Positions 44,084 through 52,446 of a stretch of 64,000 nucleotides of DNA are shown here, in pieces. The translations under genes and the position numbers were made by a program. A model generated the notes under the pieces. That model had not been told where the DNA came from, did no database searches, and was given only the letters and a program-made list of their open reading frames with translations. Every line of letters begins with the position of its first letter. The stretch's first letter is position 1. This stretch comes from Clostridia bacterium (GTDB lineage Bacteria > Bacillota > Clostridia > Christensenellales > Borkfalkiaceae), in contig JAFTVF010000006.1 of NCBI GenBank assembly GCA_017465865.1, positions 222,040 through 286,039 of the forward strand, given 5' to 3'.

Positions 44084-45277
44084 TTATAATAATTCGACGG
44101 TTTCTCTCGCGATCACCAATTCTTCGTTGGTGGGAATGATGAGAACCTTGACTTTGGAGTTCGCGCCCGTAATATCGCGGATCGAGCCGTTGTTCCGTTC
44201 CGCGTTCTTCTCCGCGTCGATCTCCAAGCCCAAATATTGCATATTTTCACAGATCGCGGCGCGCACGCAAGGAGTGTTTTCCCCCACGCCCGCCGTAAAC
44301 ACGATACAATCCACGCCGTTCATTGCCGCCGCATACGCGCCAACGTATTTCTTGCAAGCGTAGGCGAACATATCCAAGGCGAGCTTTGCGCGTTTGTTGC
44401 CTTTGTCTGCCGCGGCGGTCAAATCGCGGAAGTCGCTCGATACGCCCGAGATCCCCGCCACGCCGCATTTTTTATTGAGATAGGTCAGCGTTTCGGAAAC
44501 CGTCCAGCCCTCTTTGCCCGCAAGGTATTCCACCACCGCGCTGTCGATATCGCCGCTGCGCGTGCCCATCGGTACGCCCGCCAAAGGCGTAAAGCCCATC
44601 GAGGTATCTACGCTCTTCCCGCCGTCAACCGCCGTAATCGACGAGCCGTTGCCGAGATGACAGGTAACGATCTTTAATTCTTCGGGCTTTTTGCCGAGAT
44701 ATTTCGCCGCTTCCTGCGATACGAATTTGTGGCTCGTACCGTGGAAACCGTAACGGCGCACGGAATATTTCTCATAGTGTGCGTAATCGATCGCGTACAT
44801 ATACGCGTAATCGGGCATTGTGAAATGGAAACTCGTATCGAATACGAACGCCATAGGCGTTTTCGGCATTGCCGCGCGGCAAGCCTTTACGCCGACGATC
44901 GCCGCGGGGTTATGTAAGGGTGCAAGATCGCACAGCTCCTCCATTTTTTCCAGCACTTCGTCCGTTACGAGGGTCGGTTTTTTGAACACCTCGCCCGAAG
45001 CCACCGCGCGGTGTCCTACCGCGTCGATGTCGTTCATCGAGGAAATAACCCCCGTTTCTTTGTCCGTCAACGCTTTGAGTACCAGCGCGACCGCTACGGT
45101 GTGGTCGGGCATAGCCTGCTCTATCACCGTTTCCGTGCCCTTTGCCTTATGCGTGAGCTTCGAGCCGTCGATACCGATACGCTCACACGTGCCTTTTGCG
45201 ATAACGCCCTCCGTTTCCATATCGATAAGCTGATATTTTAAAGAGGAACTTCCCGAGTTAATAACAAGTACTTTCAT
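44084..45277 (-). CDS. ackA: Acetate kinase
   Basis: The protein has 397 residues from the ATG at 45277 (MKVLVINSGSSSLKYQLID), chosen because GGGGGCGG is just upstream; a longer frame would overlap pta. Family motifs are present: GFHGTSHKFVSQEA, CHLGNGSSI and FTAGVGENTPCVR. It makes ATP and acetate from acetyl phosphate, the final step of the acetate branch of fermentation. It is directly downstream of pta in one operon. Confidence 0.98.
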   Translation of the reverse strand: MKVLVINSGSSSLKYQLIDMETEGVIAKGTCERIGIDGSKLTHKAKGTETVIEQAMPDHTVAVALVLKALTDKETGVISSMNDIDAVGHRAVASGEVFKKPTLVTDEVLEKMEELCDLAPLHNPAAIVGVKACRAAMPKTPMAFVFDTSFHFTMPDYAYMYAIDYAHYEKYSVRRYGFHGTSHKFVSQEAAKYLGKKPEELKIVTCHLGNGSSITAVDGGKSVDTSMGFTPLAGVPMGTRSGDIDSAVVEYLAGKEGWTVSETLTYLNKKCGVAGISGVSSDFRDLTAAADKGNKRAKLALDMFAYACKKYVGAYAAAMNGVDCIVFTAGVGENTPCVRAAICENMQYLGLEIDAEKNAERNNGSIRDITGANSKVKVLIIPTNEELVIARETVELL

Positions 45278-45291
45278 CGTCCGCCCCCCTA

Positions 45292-46290
45292 TCAAAGCTG
45301 CGTTTGCAACGCCGTGATCGCGACCGCCGCTACGATATCTTCGGATTTACAACCTCTCGAAAGATCGTTGAGGGGTTTTGCAAAGCCCTGACAGATAGGA
45401 CCTACCGCCATGAACCCGCCGAGGCGTTCGGCGATCTTATAGCCGATATTTCCCGCTTGCAGATCGGGGAAAATAAACACGTTCGCTTTGCCCGCAACGT
45501 CCGATTCGGGCGCTTTGAGCGCCGCAACCGAGGGTACGATCGCCGCGTCGAATTGCAATTCGCCGTCGAGTTTCAGCTCGGGCGCTTTTTCTTTCGCGAT
45601 CTTGACCGCCTCCGCGACCATCGTTACGTTGTCGTGCTTTGCGCTGCCTTTCGTGGAGAACGAAAGCATCGCCACTTTCGGGTCGATCCCCGCGATCGCC
45701 TTTGCGGAGTTCGCCGTTGCGATCGCACATTCCGCCAAGCCCTCGCTCGTATACGTGGGGTTCAGACCGCAATCGGCAAAGAACACCATACCGTCGGGAC
45801 AGTACTCGTTGCCCTGCGGAGGACAGATCATGAGATTGAAGCTGGATACCGAAGAAACGCCTTTCGCCGTCTTAATGATCTGTAAACCGGGGCGAAGGGT
45901 GTTTGCCGTCGAGTGGCAAGCGCCCGAAACAAGCCCGTCTACGTCCCCCATTTTCAGCATCATTGCGCCGAAATACGTGCCGTCTGTCAGCAGTTTTGCC
46001 GCCTGATCGGGAGTCATGCCCTTGGACGCGCGGAGCTCGCAGAGCTTTGCGTTGTATTCGGGTAATTTTTCGGAAGTAAGCGGATCGACGATCGTAACGC
46101 CCGTAAGATCGATTTCGGGGTTTGCGGCTTTGATCTCCGCTTCGTTGCCGAGCAGAACGATCTTCGCAACGCCCTCTTTCGTCGCGTCTGCCGCCGCTTT
46201 TACGACGCGCTTATCCTCGCCCTCACAAAGAACGATGGTTTTTTGCAAGGCTTTTGCTTTCTGTTTGATCTCGTCTAAAATATTTCTCAT
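45292..46290 (-). CDS. pta: Phosphate acetyltransferase
   Basis: The protein has 332 residues, the short single-domain form common in Firmicutes. It converts acetyl-CoA and phosphate to acetyl phosphate. Characteristic segments: GDVDGLVSGACHSTANTLRP, MLSFSTKGSAKHD and NVFIFPDLQAGNIGYKIAERL. AAGGAG precedes the ATG. Its probable promoter (TGC-TATAAT, -10 at 46375-46380, weak -35 TTTACT) leaves a leader of about 77 nt that contains the dyad GGAAC-G-GTTCC at 46348-46358. Confidence 0.98.
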   Translation of the reverse strand: MRNILDEIKQKAKALQKTIVLCEGEDKRVVKAAADATKEGVAKIVLLGNEAEIKAANPEIDLTGVTIVDPLTSEKLPEYNAKLCELRASKGMTPDQAAKLLTDGTYFGAMMLKMGDVDGLVSGACHSTANTLRPGLQIIKTAKGVSSVSSFNLMICPPQGNEYCPDGMVFFADCGLNPTYTSEGLAECAIATANSAKAIAGIDPKVAMLSFSTKGSAKHDNVTMVAEAVKIAKEKAPELKLDGELQFDAAIVPSVAALKAPESDVAGKANVFIFPDLQAGNIGYKIAERLGGFMAVGPICQGFAKPLNDLSRGCKSEDIVAAVAITALQTQL

Positions 46291-46347
46291 AAAATAACTC
46301 CTTGAAACGCTTTATTTATTTTTTCTTTTCGTGTATAATAACAGGTA

Positions 46348-46380
46348 GGAACGGTTCCCTCACCCGTCCTTATTATTATA
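46348..46380 (-). promoter_or_regulatory. pta promoter -10 region and leader dyad
   Basis: Leftward extended -10 TGC-TATAAT (46375-46380) with -35 TTTACT 17 bp upstream. Downstream of the start lies an 11-bp dyad GGAAC-G-GTTCC (46348-46358), a possible operator. Confidence 0.5.
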
Positions 46381-46421
46381 GCACACATTTTTTTCAAAGT
46401 AAAGGAAATGGGAAAGATAAT

Positions 46422-47594
46422 ATGAAAATTTGCGCGATAATTTGCGAATACAACCCCTTTCACAACGGGCATTTCTATCAACTCCGTCAGGCGCGCGAGC
46501 GTTCGGGCGCGGAAGCCGTGCTCTGTCTTATGAGCGGGAATTTCGTACAGCGCGGGGAAAGCGCGGTAATGGATAAATATACCCGCGCACGCCACGCAAT
46601 CGAGGCGGGCGCGGATATCGTCGTGGAATTGCCGACCGTCTTTGCGACCTCGAACGCAGAACTGTTTGCTAAGGGCGCAATACGATTACTTTCCTCGATC
46701 CCTGCCGTTACCGATCTTTGTTTCGGCGCGGAAAACGCGAATAAAACGGCATTTCTCCTTGCGGCACGGGCGTTGAACGACGAGCCCAAAGAAGTGTCTG
46801 AAAAAATTAAAGAACTCGCTTCTTCGGGCGCGAGCTATGCCAAGGCGCGCGCACAGGCTTGGGCGGGTTTCATCCCTTTCGACCTGCTTTGCTCCCCTAA
46901 CAATATTTTGGGGCTGGAATATACCCGCGCGTTGCTTGCCCAAAATTCCGATATCCAAATACTGCCTATCGAGCGTATCGGCGGCGGATATAACGACGGC
47001 GCTTTGCAGGAAAATTATTCCTCCGCAACGGCGATCCGCACGGCGATTTCAAAGGGCGAAAGCGTTTGCGGGAATTTACCCGATTTCGTTGCAAACGATC
47101 TTCCACCTGCCTTGGAAACCAAGTTGGAGATTTTGGAAAAATACGCGATTTTCTCCTCTACGGCGAAAGAAATTTCGCGGGTGTGCGATTGCACCGAAGG
47201 GCTTGAAAATGCCTTAAAAAAAGCCGCCGCAACCAACGAAACGCTGGTGAACGCGTTGACTTCGGCGAGATACACCTCGTCGCGGATCCGCCGTATCGCC
47301 TTACAAAATCTTTTGAAAATCGACGAAAGCCTGATCCGTGAGAGCTTGTCCGCGCCCTTATACCTGCGCGTTTTGGCGGTAAAAAAAGAACGCACGGACG
47401 TTCTGTCCGCGCTTGGAGAGGCTGCGTTTCCGATGATTGCGCGCGCGCACGACGAAGATACGCTGACGGGCGTTGCAAAGCGTTGCTATGAACGGGATAT
47501 TTTCGCGGAAAAGGTTTACGGTTTATTATACGGCGGAGCAGGAGAAAGAAATATTTTCGTAAACGATAAGAATAAAAACGAAAAAAATCATTAA
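46422..47594 (+). CDS. tmcAL: tRNA(Met) cytidine acetate ligase
   Basis: The 390-residue YlbM-family enzyme starts MKICAIICEYNPFHNGHFYQ, whose HNGH is the nucleotidyltransferase HIGH-like motif; a longer upstream frame has no ribosome site. It acetylates the wobble cytidine of elongator tRNA-Met using acetate and ATP. Further motifs: SGNFVQRGESAVMDKYTRA and SSATAIRTAISKG. The gene is divergent from pta-ackA, the pathway that generates acetate, an arrangement also seen in other Firmicutes. The tRNA-Thr gene follows about 100 nt downstream. Confidence 0.95.
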   Translation: MKICAIICEYNPFHNGHFYQLRQARERSGAEAVLCLMSGNFVQRGESAVMDKYTRARHAIEAGADIVVELPTVFATSNAELFAKGAIRLLSSIPAVTDLCFGAENANKTAFLLAARALNDEPKEVSEKIKELASSGASYAKARAQAWAGFIPFDLLCSPNNILGLEYTRALLAQNSDIQILPIERIGGGYNDGALQENYSSATAIRTAISKGESVCGNLPDFVANDLPPALETKLEILEKYAIFSSTAKEISRVCDCTEGLENALKKAAATNETLVNALTSARYTSSRIRRIALQNLLKIDESLIRESLSAPLYLRVLAVKKERTDVLSALGEAAFPMIARAHDEDTLTGVAKRCYERDIFAEKVYGLLYGGAGERNIFVNDKNKNEKNH

Positions 47595-47630
47595 ATTATC
47601 CAAAAAATTTGAAAAAATCGTAATAAAACG

Positions 47631-47660
47631 CTTGCTTTTTTCTTTTTGATTGGGTATAAT
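47631..47660 (+). promoter_or_regulatory. Promoter of tRNA-Thr
   Basis: TTGCTT (47631-47636), 18-bp spacer, TATAAT (47655-47660), 37 nt before the mature tRNA. Confidence 0.7.
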
Positions 47661-47697
47661 GAATAAGCTGTCGTTGAGAGAGCGAAATAAAATAAAC

Positions 47698-47773
47698 GCT
47701 ACTGTGGCTCAGTCGGTAGAGCAGCTGATTCGTAATCAGCAGGTCGCCGGTTCAAGTCCGGCCAGTAGCTCCA
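47698..47773 (+). tRNA. tRNA-Thr (anticodon CGT)
   Basis: The full cloverleaf can be folded by eye: acceptor GCTACTG/CAGTAGC, D arm GCTC/GAGC, anticodon stem GCTGA/TCAGC with loop TTCGTAA (anticodon CGT, reads ACG), T arm GCCGG/CCGGC with TTCAAGT, discriminator T and an encoded CCA. The 3' 25 nt are the attachment site of the adjoining element, so the gene's 3' end and terminator are probably supplied by the element. Confidence 0.97.
47749..47773 (+). repeat. attL: 3' end of tRNA-Thr
   Basis: Bases 47749-47773 are repeated exactly at 53408-53432 (25 bp, from GGTTCAAG to AGCTCCA). They mark the left end of the integrated element. Confidence 0.9.
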
Positions 47774-47818
47774 AAAACAAGAGTTTTTGTGATTACCTCA
47801 CAAAAACTCTTGTTTTTT
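47774..47818 (+). terminator. Terminator directly after tRNA-Thr (element-borne)
   Basis: A very long stem (about 19 bp, 47774-47792 with 47798 onward) with loop TTACC and a run of seven Ts. It starts immediately after the CCA, inside the element. Confidence 0.88.
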
Positions 47819-47884
47819 TGTTGTTTTACTCAAAAATATCTGCAATTTTGAGTAAATTTTCCACTTTTAAAATGTTATTTTGTG

Positions 47885-47932
47885 AAATAGGCATAGTTTG
47901 GAGCTAATTTTGGTGCCAAACTATGCCTATTT
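47885..47932. repeat. 17-bp perfect inverted repeat
   Basis: AAATAGGCATAGTTTGG and its exact complement are separated by 14 nt. There is no T-run, so a terminator is less likely than a protein-binding or recombination site. Confidence 0.7.
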
Positions 47933-48140
47933 ATAACTATTGTACGCGCGCGTACGTACGCCTATAAGATATTAATATATTAATATATTCATTTTTAATT
48001 ATTTAAAAGAAAACTACGCATTAATTCTAATCTATTACCTCAAATGTTGTCCAAAAAGGTGAATATAAATAGAAAAAGTTCTTTATTAATATTCAAAATT
48101 TTCCGCTTAAACTCTATCATTCCCGTCGATTCCTGTGTAA

Positions 48141-48284
48141 GGATTAACAGCTACTCTACTGAAATTTTCAAAATCGCTACAACCTTTTATTTATAAGGGA
48201 TTCCGTAATCGATAAAAGTTTCACGCTTCATCCACGCTTCACTTTTTTTAATTTTTGGCCCAACGGATTAACAACTACTCCACT
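48141..48284. repeat. Imperfect direct repeat pair of about 20 bp
   Basis: GGATTAACAgCTACTCtACT (48141-48160) and GGATTAACAaCTACTCcACT (48265-48284) are 124 bp apart in the left arm. Candidate integrase arm-binding sites. Confidence 0.5.
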
Positions 48285-48404
48285 CAACTGCTTAAAATTA
48301 TCAATTTAACAATTTTGATAACATTATTTCATTACAATAGAAACATATATTCCATATAAAATAAAAATTATATGACTTTGCTAATTAAGAAACGTAGATG
48401 CATA

Positions 48405-49691
48405 TTAAATCTCAACGATTCTTCTTTCCTTTCGGCTTGTTTCCGCAGCATAAACAATTAAGTGTCCGTTTATGGAGTCGGCAAGCTTGGTTACGGATAC
48501 CGATTCGCCGATACCGCTAAAATAGCGTACAGCATCTTTCATTAAGTAATAATCTCCGCCGTAATGTCCCGTAACAGAGTTATCGTTATCCTGCAATTTA
48601 TTGATTTTATTCAAATCAATTACTTCATCCTCGTACCAAACCTTGTCCTTATCAAACACACGCACCACGTACTTATTTTCTTCTATGTAGCCGACGATTT
48701 CTCCATATTCGCAAAGCACGTGAAAATATCTACCCGGAGCACTTGCCCCGCCTACCATATTTAATGTAGCGATCGAACCGTTTTCAAACTCCACGGAAAC
48801 ACATTGACGGTCAACGATGTCCATATCCGTTTTATATACGCATTGACCATAAACGTCACTTTTTAAAAATTCTTTCTTTTCCGCGAGCGTAATTTCGTCT
48901 AACGGCTTGTTTAAGCCCGCCCAAGTATAAAAAGGAATAAAGTCCTTTTCTAACTCAAATTTATATGCGTTAAACATACACTCTTCTTTTCTCGGACATT
49001 CAAAACAATATTGCGTAGCTCCTTCGGGTGCGTTCTTCTCGGTAAAGAAACTTCTCGAACCGAAACTGGAAACGTATTTAGGCTTCGTAGAGTTATTCAA
49101 CCAACTGATTAAATCCGTGTCGTGACAACATTTCGCCAAAAGCAAGCCTGAACCGCAAGTCTTTTCACTCCGCCATTTACCCCGAACGAACGCGTTAACG
49201 AAATGCCCGTGCCAAATATGCTCGTTGAGTTGCATATTCATCACTTTTCCAAGCCGTCCGCTATCCAAAACTTCTTTAATTCCACGATAAAAAGGCGTAT
49301 ATCTAAGCACATGGCAAATCAGCACCTTCACGTTCATTTCCGTTGCTGCGCGCTCGATATCTGTCAATTCTTCCAACTTGCCCGTAATCGGCTTTTCCAA
49401 AATCATATTTAATCCAGCACGAATAATTTTCATAGAGGTTTCGTAGTGCATTTCGTCCATAGTCGCATTCACGACAAAATCACACTCTATACCGCTTTTT
49501 AGAAATTCATCAAGCTCCGTAAAACGCCGTTCAACGGGTACGCCATACCTATCAGCCGCCTCATTCAACCTAAACGTGTTGGTATCCACGACGCTGACGA
49601 TTTCCAATTCTTCGGGACGGATAAGCGCATAATTGCAATAAATTTTTCCACGGTCGCCCGCACCAAGGAGTGCGACTTTTAACTTCTTCAT
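48405..49691 (-). CDS. Gfo/Idh/MocA family oxidoreductase
   Basis: The 428-residue NAD(P)-dependent dehydrogenase has an N-terminal Rossmann motif (VALLGAGDRGKIYCNYALI), the family EKP motif (MILEKPITGKLEEL) and a C-terminal alpha/beta domain. A Cys cluster YCFECPRKEECMF lies mid-protein, a feature of one large subgroup. Members act on sugars, inositols or glycosyl conjugates; the substrate is unknown. GGAGAA precedes the ATG. It is cargo of the element, transcribed away from the integrase, and its base composition is closer to the chromosome than the other element genes. Confidence 0.9.
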   Translation of the reverse strand: MKKLKVALLGAGDRGKIYCNYALIRPEELEIVSVVDTNTFRLNEAADRYGVPVERRFTELDEFLKSGIECDFVVNATMDEMHYETSMKIIRAGLNMILEKPITGKLEELTDIERAATEMNVKVLICHVLRYTPFYRGIKEVLDSGRLGKVMNMQLNEHIWHGHFVNAFVRGKWRSEKTCGSGLLLAKCCHDTDLISWLNNSTKPKYVSSFGSRSFFTEKNAPEGATQYCFECPRKEECMFNAYKFELEKDFIPFYTWAGLNKPLDEITLAEKKEFLKSDVYGQCVYKTDMDIVDRQCVSVEFENGSIATLNMVGGASAPGRYFHVLCEYGEIVGYIEENKYVVRVFDKDKVWYEDEVIDLNKINKLQDNDNSVTGHYGGDYYLMKDAVRYFSGIGESVSVTKLADSINGHLIVYAAETSRKERRIVEI

Positions 49692-49738
49692 ACTTTTTCT
49701 CCTTTTTTTCTTTCTATTGTTTTTTTACAACGATTATA

Positions 49739-50020
49739 TTATTGCTTTTCTAAAAATAGCTCTTCATAAATACTTTTCACAATTTCCAAATGTTTTTTCA
49801 AAAAAATAACAGGCCAATTCAATATATGCATCCCTATAACAACCGAAATCTTTTGTTTAGGATCAATCATTATATAAGTTCCGCCCGCCCCGTCCCAACC
49901 AAATTCGCCTCTATCCAAACCCCATTCTGTTTCAATGGTTCTCACTCTAACACCCAAGCCATATCCCAAACCATCTCTTTCGAAAACGTTCAACAAATCG
50001 GTGAACTTATCACCTTGAAA
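49739..50020 (-). pseudogene. C-terminal fragment of a beta-lactamase-family serine hydrolase
   Basis: The frame encodes RDGLGYGLGVRV, GEFGWDGAGGTYIMID and KISVVIGMHILN, the typical C-terminal third of class C beta-lactamase/esterase (EstB-type) proteins, including the late motif region. The N-terminal two thirds with the S-x-x-K and Y-x-N motifs are missing; upstream the frame runs antisense into the sigma-like gene, so the break is near 50000-50040. It is a remnant left by a deletion or insertion. Confidence 0.7.
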
Positions 50021-50542
50021 TGCTTGCGCGGTTATTGTGCGTATTCCCGTCAAAACTTTGAAAAGCTCTACACGGGTTACGTTAGAGATTTGAACCGTCG
50101 TAACTATCCTTCGCATACCTTTTCAGACGCTTACGACATTGCGCAAACTGCTATTTGTTTCTTATGCGAATTTATCGGTAAGAAACTCACGGACGTTTAT
50201 ACGGTGAAAAACGGCAAAGTCATTACGATTAAACACGCTGTTTATAACCTTGTGAGCCGTCTCGTAAATAGAATGCGTAGGCATAATAAGCGTGCTTGTG
50301 ATATTGATTATTTGGCAGAATCTTTATCCGTAGAAATCGACCATTACGAAGAAAAAGACTACACCGAAGTAGATAACAAAATTGAACTCCTTAACCTTAA
50401 ACCTCGTGATAGAGTTGTATTAGATTGCTATATGGCAGGTATGACTTGTATGGAAATTGCTGAATTTCTGGACATCAGCCGTATTACCGTTTGGCGTAGA
50501 AGAACGCGCGCACAGGTAAAATATAAATCTATTTTTAATTAA
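50015..50542 (+). CDS. ICE-type sigma-like / helix-turn-helix protein, 5' end uncertain
   Basis: The segment QNFEKLYTGYVRDLNRR, HTFSDAYDIAQTAICFLCEF, IGKKLTDVYTVKNGKVITIK and the C-terminal LNLKPRDRVVLDCYMAGMTC, MEIAEFLDISRITVWRRRTR match a family of sigma-70-region-4-like proteins that is common in integrative conjugative elements of gut Firmicutes (from memory of such elements). No ATG with a ribosome site exists near the expected N-terminus; a TTG at 50015 is the earliest plausible start, and the frame further upstream is antisense to the hydrolase fragment. It may be 5'-truncated and silent. Confidence 0.6.
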   Translation: MKCLRGYCAYSRQNFEKLYTGYVRDLNRRNYPSHTFSDAYDIAQTAICFLCEFIGKKLTDVYTVKNGKVITIKHAVYNLVSRLVNRMRRHNKRACDIDYLAESLSVEIDHYEEKDYTEVDNKIELLNLKPRDRVVLDCYMAGMTCMEIAEFLDISRITVWRRRTRAQVKYKSIFN

Positions 50543-50703
50543 AAGATACTTTTCCATAGTAAAACTAAAAATATTTTCACAAAAAACGGACCATTTGATG
50601 TTTTTCTGTCTATGTTAGCTATAGACAAGAAAATCACGGCAAAAGTGAACGCGTTTATGCTTCCCGACGGGGAAGTTGACCAAAATTTTCTAAAAGGAGG
50701 TTC

Positions 50704-51918
50704 ATGACCAATCAAGAATTAAAGTTATCTGCAACTTACATCAAGAAACTTGCGTCCTTTCCCGACGCAGAGGATAGAATTTCACTCTACTTAAACAGTC
50801 TTTTTGCTACTCAACCGCAAAAGGACACGTTCAACAAGCCTGAAAATGGCAAAATAAAAGCTATTTCGTCTATTATAAAATTTACACAACAGGAGATTAA
50901 GAATATGTCTACAACATTTAAAAAAGTATTTATTGCAAACGGTCTTGCTGCCCACGTTATTAAAAAGCCAAGCGGAAAAACCACTTTTAAGTACGAAATT
51001 CGTTATCGCGCAAACGGTTATTCAATTATTGCTTGCTCCACTGATTTACGAAAAGCCAAAGAAAAGTTCTTAGCCAAAACTATGCCCAATGAAATCGAAA
51101 AATATCGTGTAGTAAATATGAAACAAAAAGACTCGCTTGAAGAGATTTTCGACGAGTGGTATATGGTTAAAGAAGGAACGATTACAGATAAAGCCTTGCA
51201 AACTTATAATAGTAAATTTCAAAAACTGCCCGAAAAATTAAGGAAAACCAGCATTTCTAAAATTAGAACTAACGACCTTATGCAAATTATGAAAGACGCA
51301 ACCCCGCGCCAGTATGAAGAATTACGTACCATTTTTAATAGTTTATTTAAGTATGCTATCGCCAGCGGTGTTGTATCACACAACCCTGTAGCCTTAATTC
51401 CCTTTAAACGAGCCGAAAGACAAGTTCGCGAATCCTTATCCACCCAAGAAATACTTACTTTTTTACAGCGAATTACACTGCCTAAATACGAAAGAATTAA
51501 ACAAGGGTTATACATACTTTATTTCTTCGGGCTTCGCCCTTGTGAGCTTGACGAAGAAACTCATCGTGAAGGGAATTTCTTAATCACTCGCAACCGCAAG
51601 AGAAAAAACGGAAAAATTGAATATAAGAAAATTCCTATTCCTAAAGAAGCGGAACTGTTAATTGACTGGAATAAGCCATTAACCTTTCAACTGTCTCCTA
51701 AGCCGCGTGAAGCATGGGTCAAAGAAATTTTAGACGGTAAAACTGCCTATAATCTTCGACATACATTTTCCTCGATATGTCAACAATACGTGCGCCAAGA
51801 AATCGTTGATATTTGGATTGGCGATTCTCCGACCCGTTTAATTGGAAAACACTATACCCATTTTTCCGATGATTTTATGAAAAGTCAAATGGATTTGGTG
51901 AAATTTCCTACTCTTTGA
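50704..51918 (+). CDS. int: Tyrosine recombinase (integrase) of the tRNA-Thr element
   Basis: The integrase has 404 residues and a perfect AAAGGAGG site before the ATG. An N-terminal arm-binding domain (KTTFKYEIRYRANGYSIIAC) and a core-binding domain (about 140-235) precede the catalytic domain. The active residues are the Arg in FFGLRPCELDEE, the YNLRHTFSS box (R and H present; its first histidine is Asn) and the Tyr in KHYTHFSDD. It catalyses integration at the 3' end of tRNA-Thr. An internal ATG at 50905 with AGGAG could yield a shorter form. It is followed by a 20-bp bidirectional terminator. Confidence 0.93.
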   Translation: MTNQELKLSATYIKKLASFPDAEDRISLYLNSLFATQPQKDTFNKPENGKIKAISSIIKFTQQEIKNMSTTFKKVFIANGLAAHVIKKPSGKTTFKYEIRYRANGYSIIACSTDLRKAKEKFLAKTMPNEIEKYRVVNMKQKDSLEEIFDEWYMVKEGTITDKALQTYNSKFQKLPEKLRKTSISKIRTNDLMQIMKDATPRQYEELRTIFNSLFKYAIASGVVSHNPVALIPFKRAERQVRESLSTQEILTFLQRITLPKYERIKQGLYILYFFGLRPCELDEETHREGNFLITRNRKRKNGKIEYKKIPIPKEAELLIDWNKPLTFQLSPKPREAWVKEILDGKTAYNLRHTFSSICQQYVRQEIVDIWIGDSPTRLIGKHYTHFSDDFMKSQMDLVKFPTL

Positions 51919-51940
51919 CAATTTATTGAATAATTCCTCT

Positions 51941-51991
51941 AATAAACAAACCTCTATTGAATTAACACGCATCAATAGAGGTTTGTTTATT
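51941..51991. terminator. Bidirectional terminator between integrase and the DUF3791 operon
   Basis: A perfect 20-bp stem (51941-51960 / 51972-51991) with an 11-nt loop. It separates two convergent units. Confidence 0.85.
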
Positions 51992-51996
51992 TTACT

Positions 51997-52203
51997 TTAT
52001 GCCATTTTACGAGAATTGATATACAAGTCAATGTCATTAATGATATATTTTACACCCGTAGTATGCAAGACCTCGTAAAATTCTTGGATATACTCACACA
52101 CTGCATATTTGTTAAACAAAGACATAACGTCTTTGCCTGTCATTCTTTTTTGATTTTTATATTCCTCCACGCAAAGTATCATAAACGGTAATTCTTTACT
52201 CAT
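51997..52203 (-). CDS. DUF3791 domain protein
   Basis: The 68-residue protein has a helical pattern FMILCVEEYKNQKRMTGKDV, LFNKYAVCEYIQEFYEVLHT and IINDIDLYI typical of DUF3791. These proteins are usually encoded next to DUF3990 proteins, as here, and the pair is suspected to be a toxin-antitoxin-like unit. Last gene of a four-gene leftward operon; it starts 3 nt after the previous gene. Confidence 0.75.
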   Translation of the reverse strand: MSKELPFMILCVEEYKNQKRMTGKDVMSLFNKYAVCEYIQEFYEVLHTTGVKYIINDIDLYINSRKMA

Positions 52204-52206
52204 AAC

Positions 52207-52443
52207 TCATTCCTCCGGAAATATAATCTCCCCCGTTTCTTTCTCATGTTTCCACATGGAATAAACGGTCATGGGGCTAAAATGCCACATTTTCGTTTCT
52301 TCTTTTGAAAGCATTTCATAGGTCATTGATTGATAAAACGCATTCATCGCGGAAATATCATCCAACCCTTCTTTTTGTATAATTAAGTCCACCGTTTGCG
52401 GTATAAGAGCAATACTCAATATAGAATGAAACTTCGCCTCCAT
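52207..52443 (-). CDS. Small protein of the DUF3990/DUF3791 operon
   Basis: The 78-residue protein (LSIALIPQTVDLIIQKEGLD, DISAMNAFYQSMTYEML, WHFSPMTVYSMWKHEKETG) is helical and soluble and lacks known motifs. The WHFSPMTVYSMW stretch is typical of short proteins that accompany DUF3990. It sits 3 nt from both neighbours, so it belongs to the same functional unit, possibly as antitoxin component. Confidence 0.65.
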   Translation of the reverse strand: MEAKFHSILSIALIPQTVDLIIQKEGLDDISAMNAFYQSMTYEMLSKEETKMWHFSPMTVYSMWKHEKETGEIIFPEE

Positions 52444-52446
52444 TTT

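Larger units (their letters stand above)
47819..48404. other. Noncoding left arm of the element
   Basis: No coding frame with a ribosome site is visible in this 586-nt AT-rich stretch. It holds an 11-bp inverted repeat (47825-47835 / 47846-47856, TTTACTCAAAA), a perfect 17-bp inverted repeat (47885-47901 / 47916-47932, 14-nt loop), an alternating pur-pyr palindrome GTACGCGCGCGTAC near 47942 and an imperfect direct repeat at 48141 and 48265. These could be integrase/excisionase arm sites. Confidence 0.6.

Noticed and set aside
47941-47962. Z-DNA-like alternating GC/AT tract as functional element
   Set aside because: The tract is short and isolated; no evidence ties it to a function beyond being part of the element's noncoding arm.
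49790-50014. N-terminal extension of the sigma-like gene
   Set aside because: It is the antisense of the beta-lactamase-family fragment and has no ribosome site.
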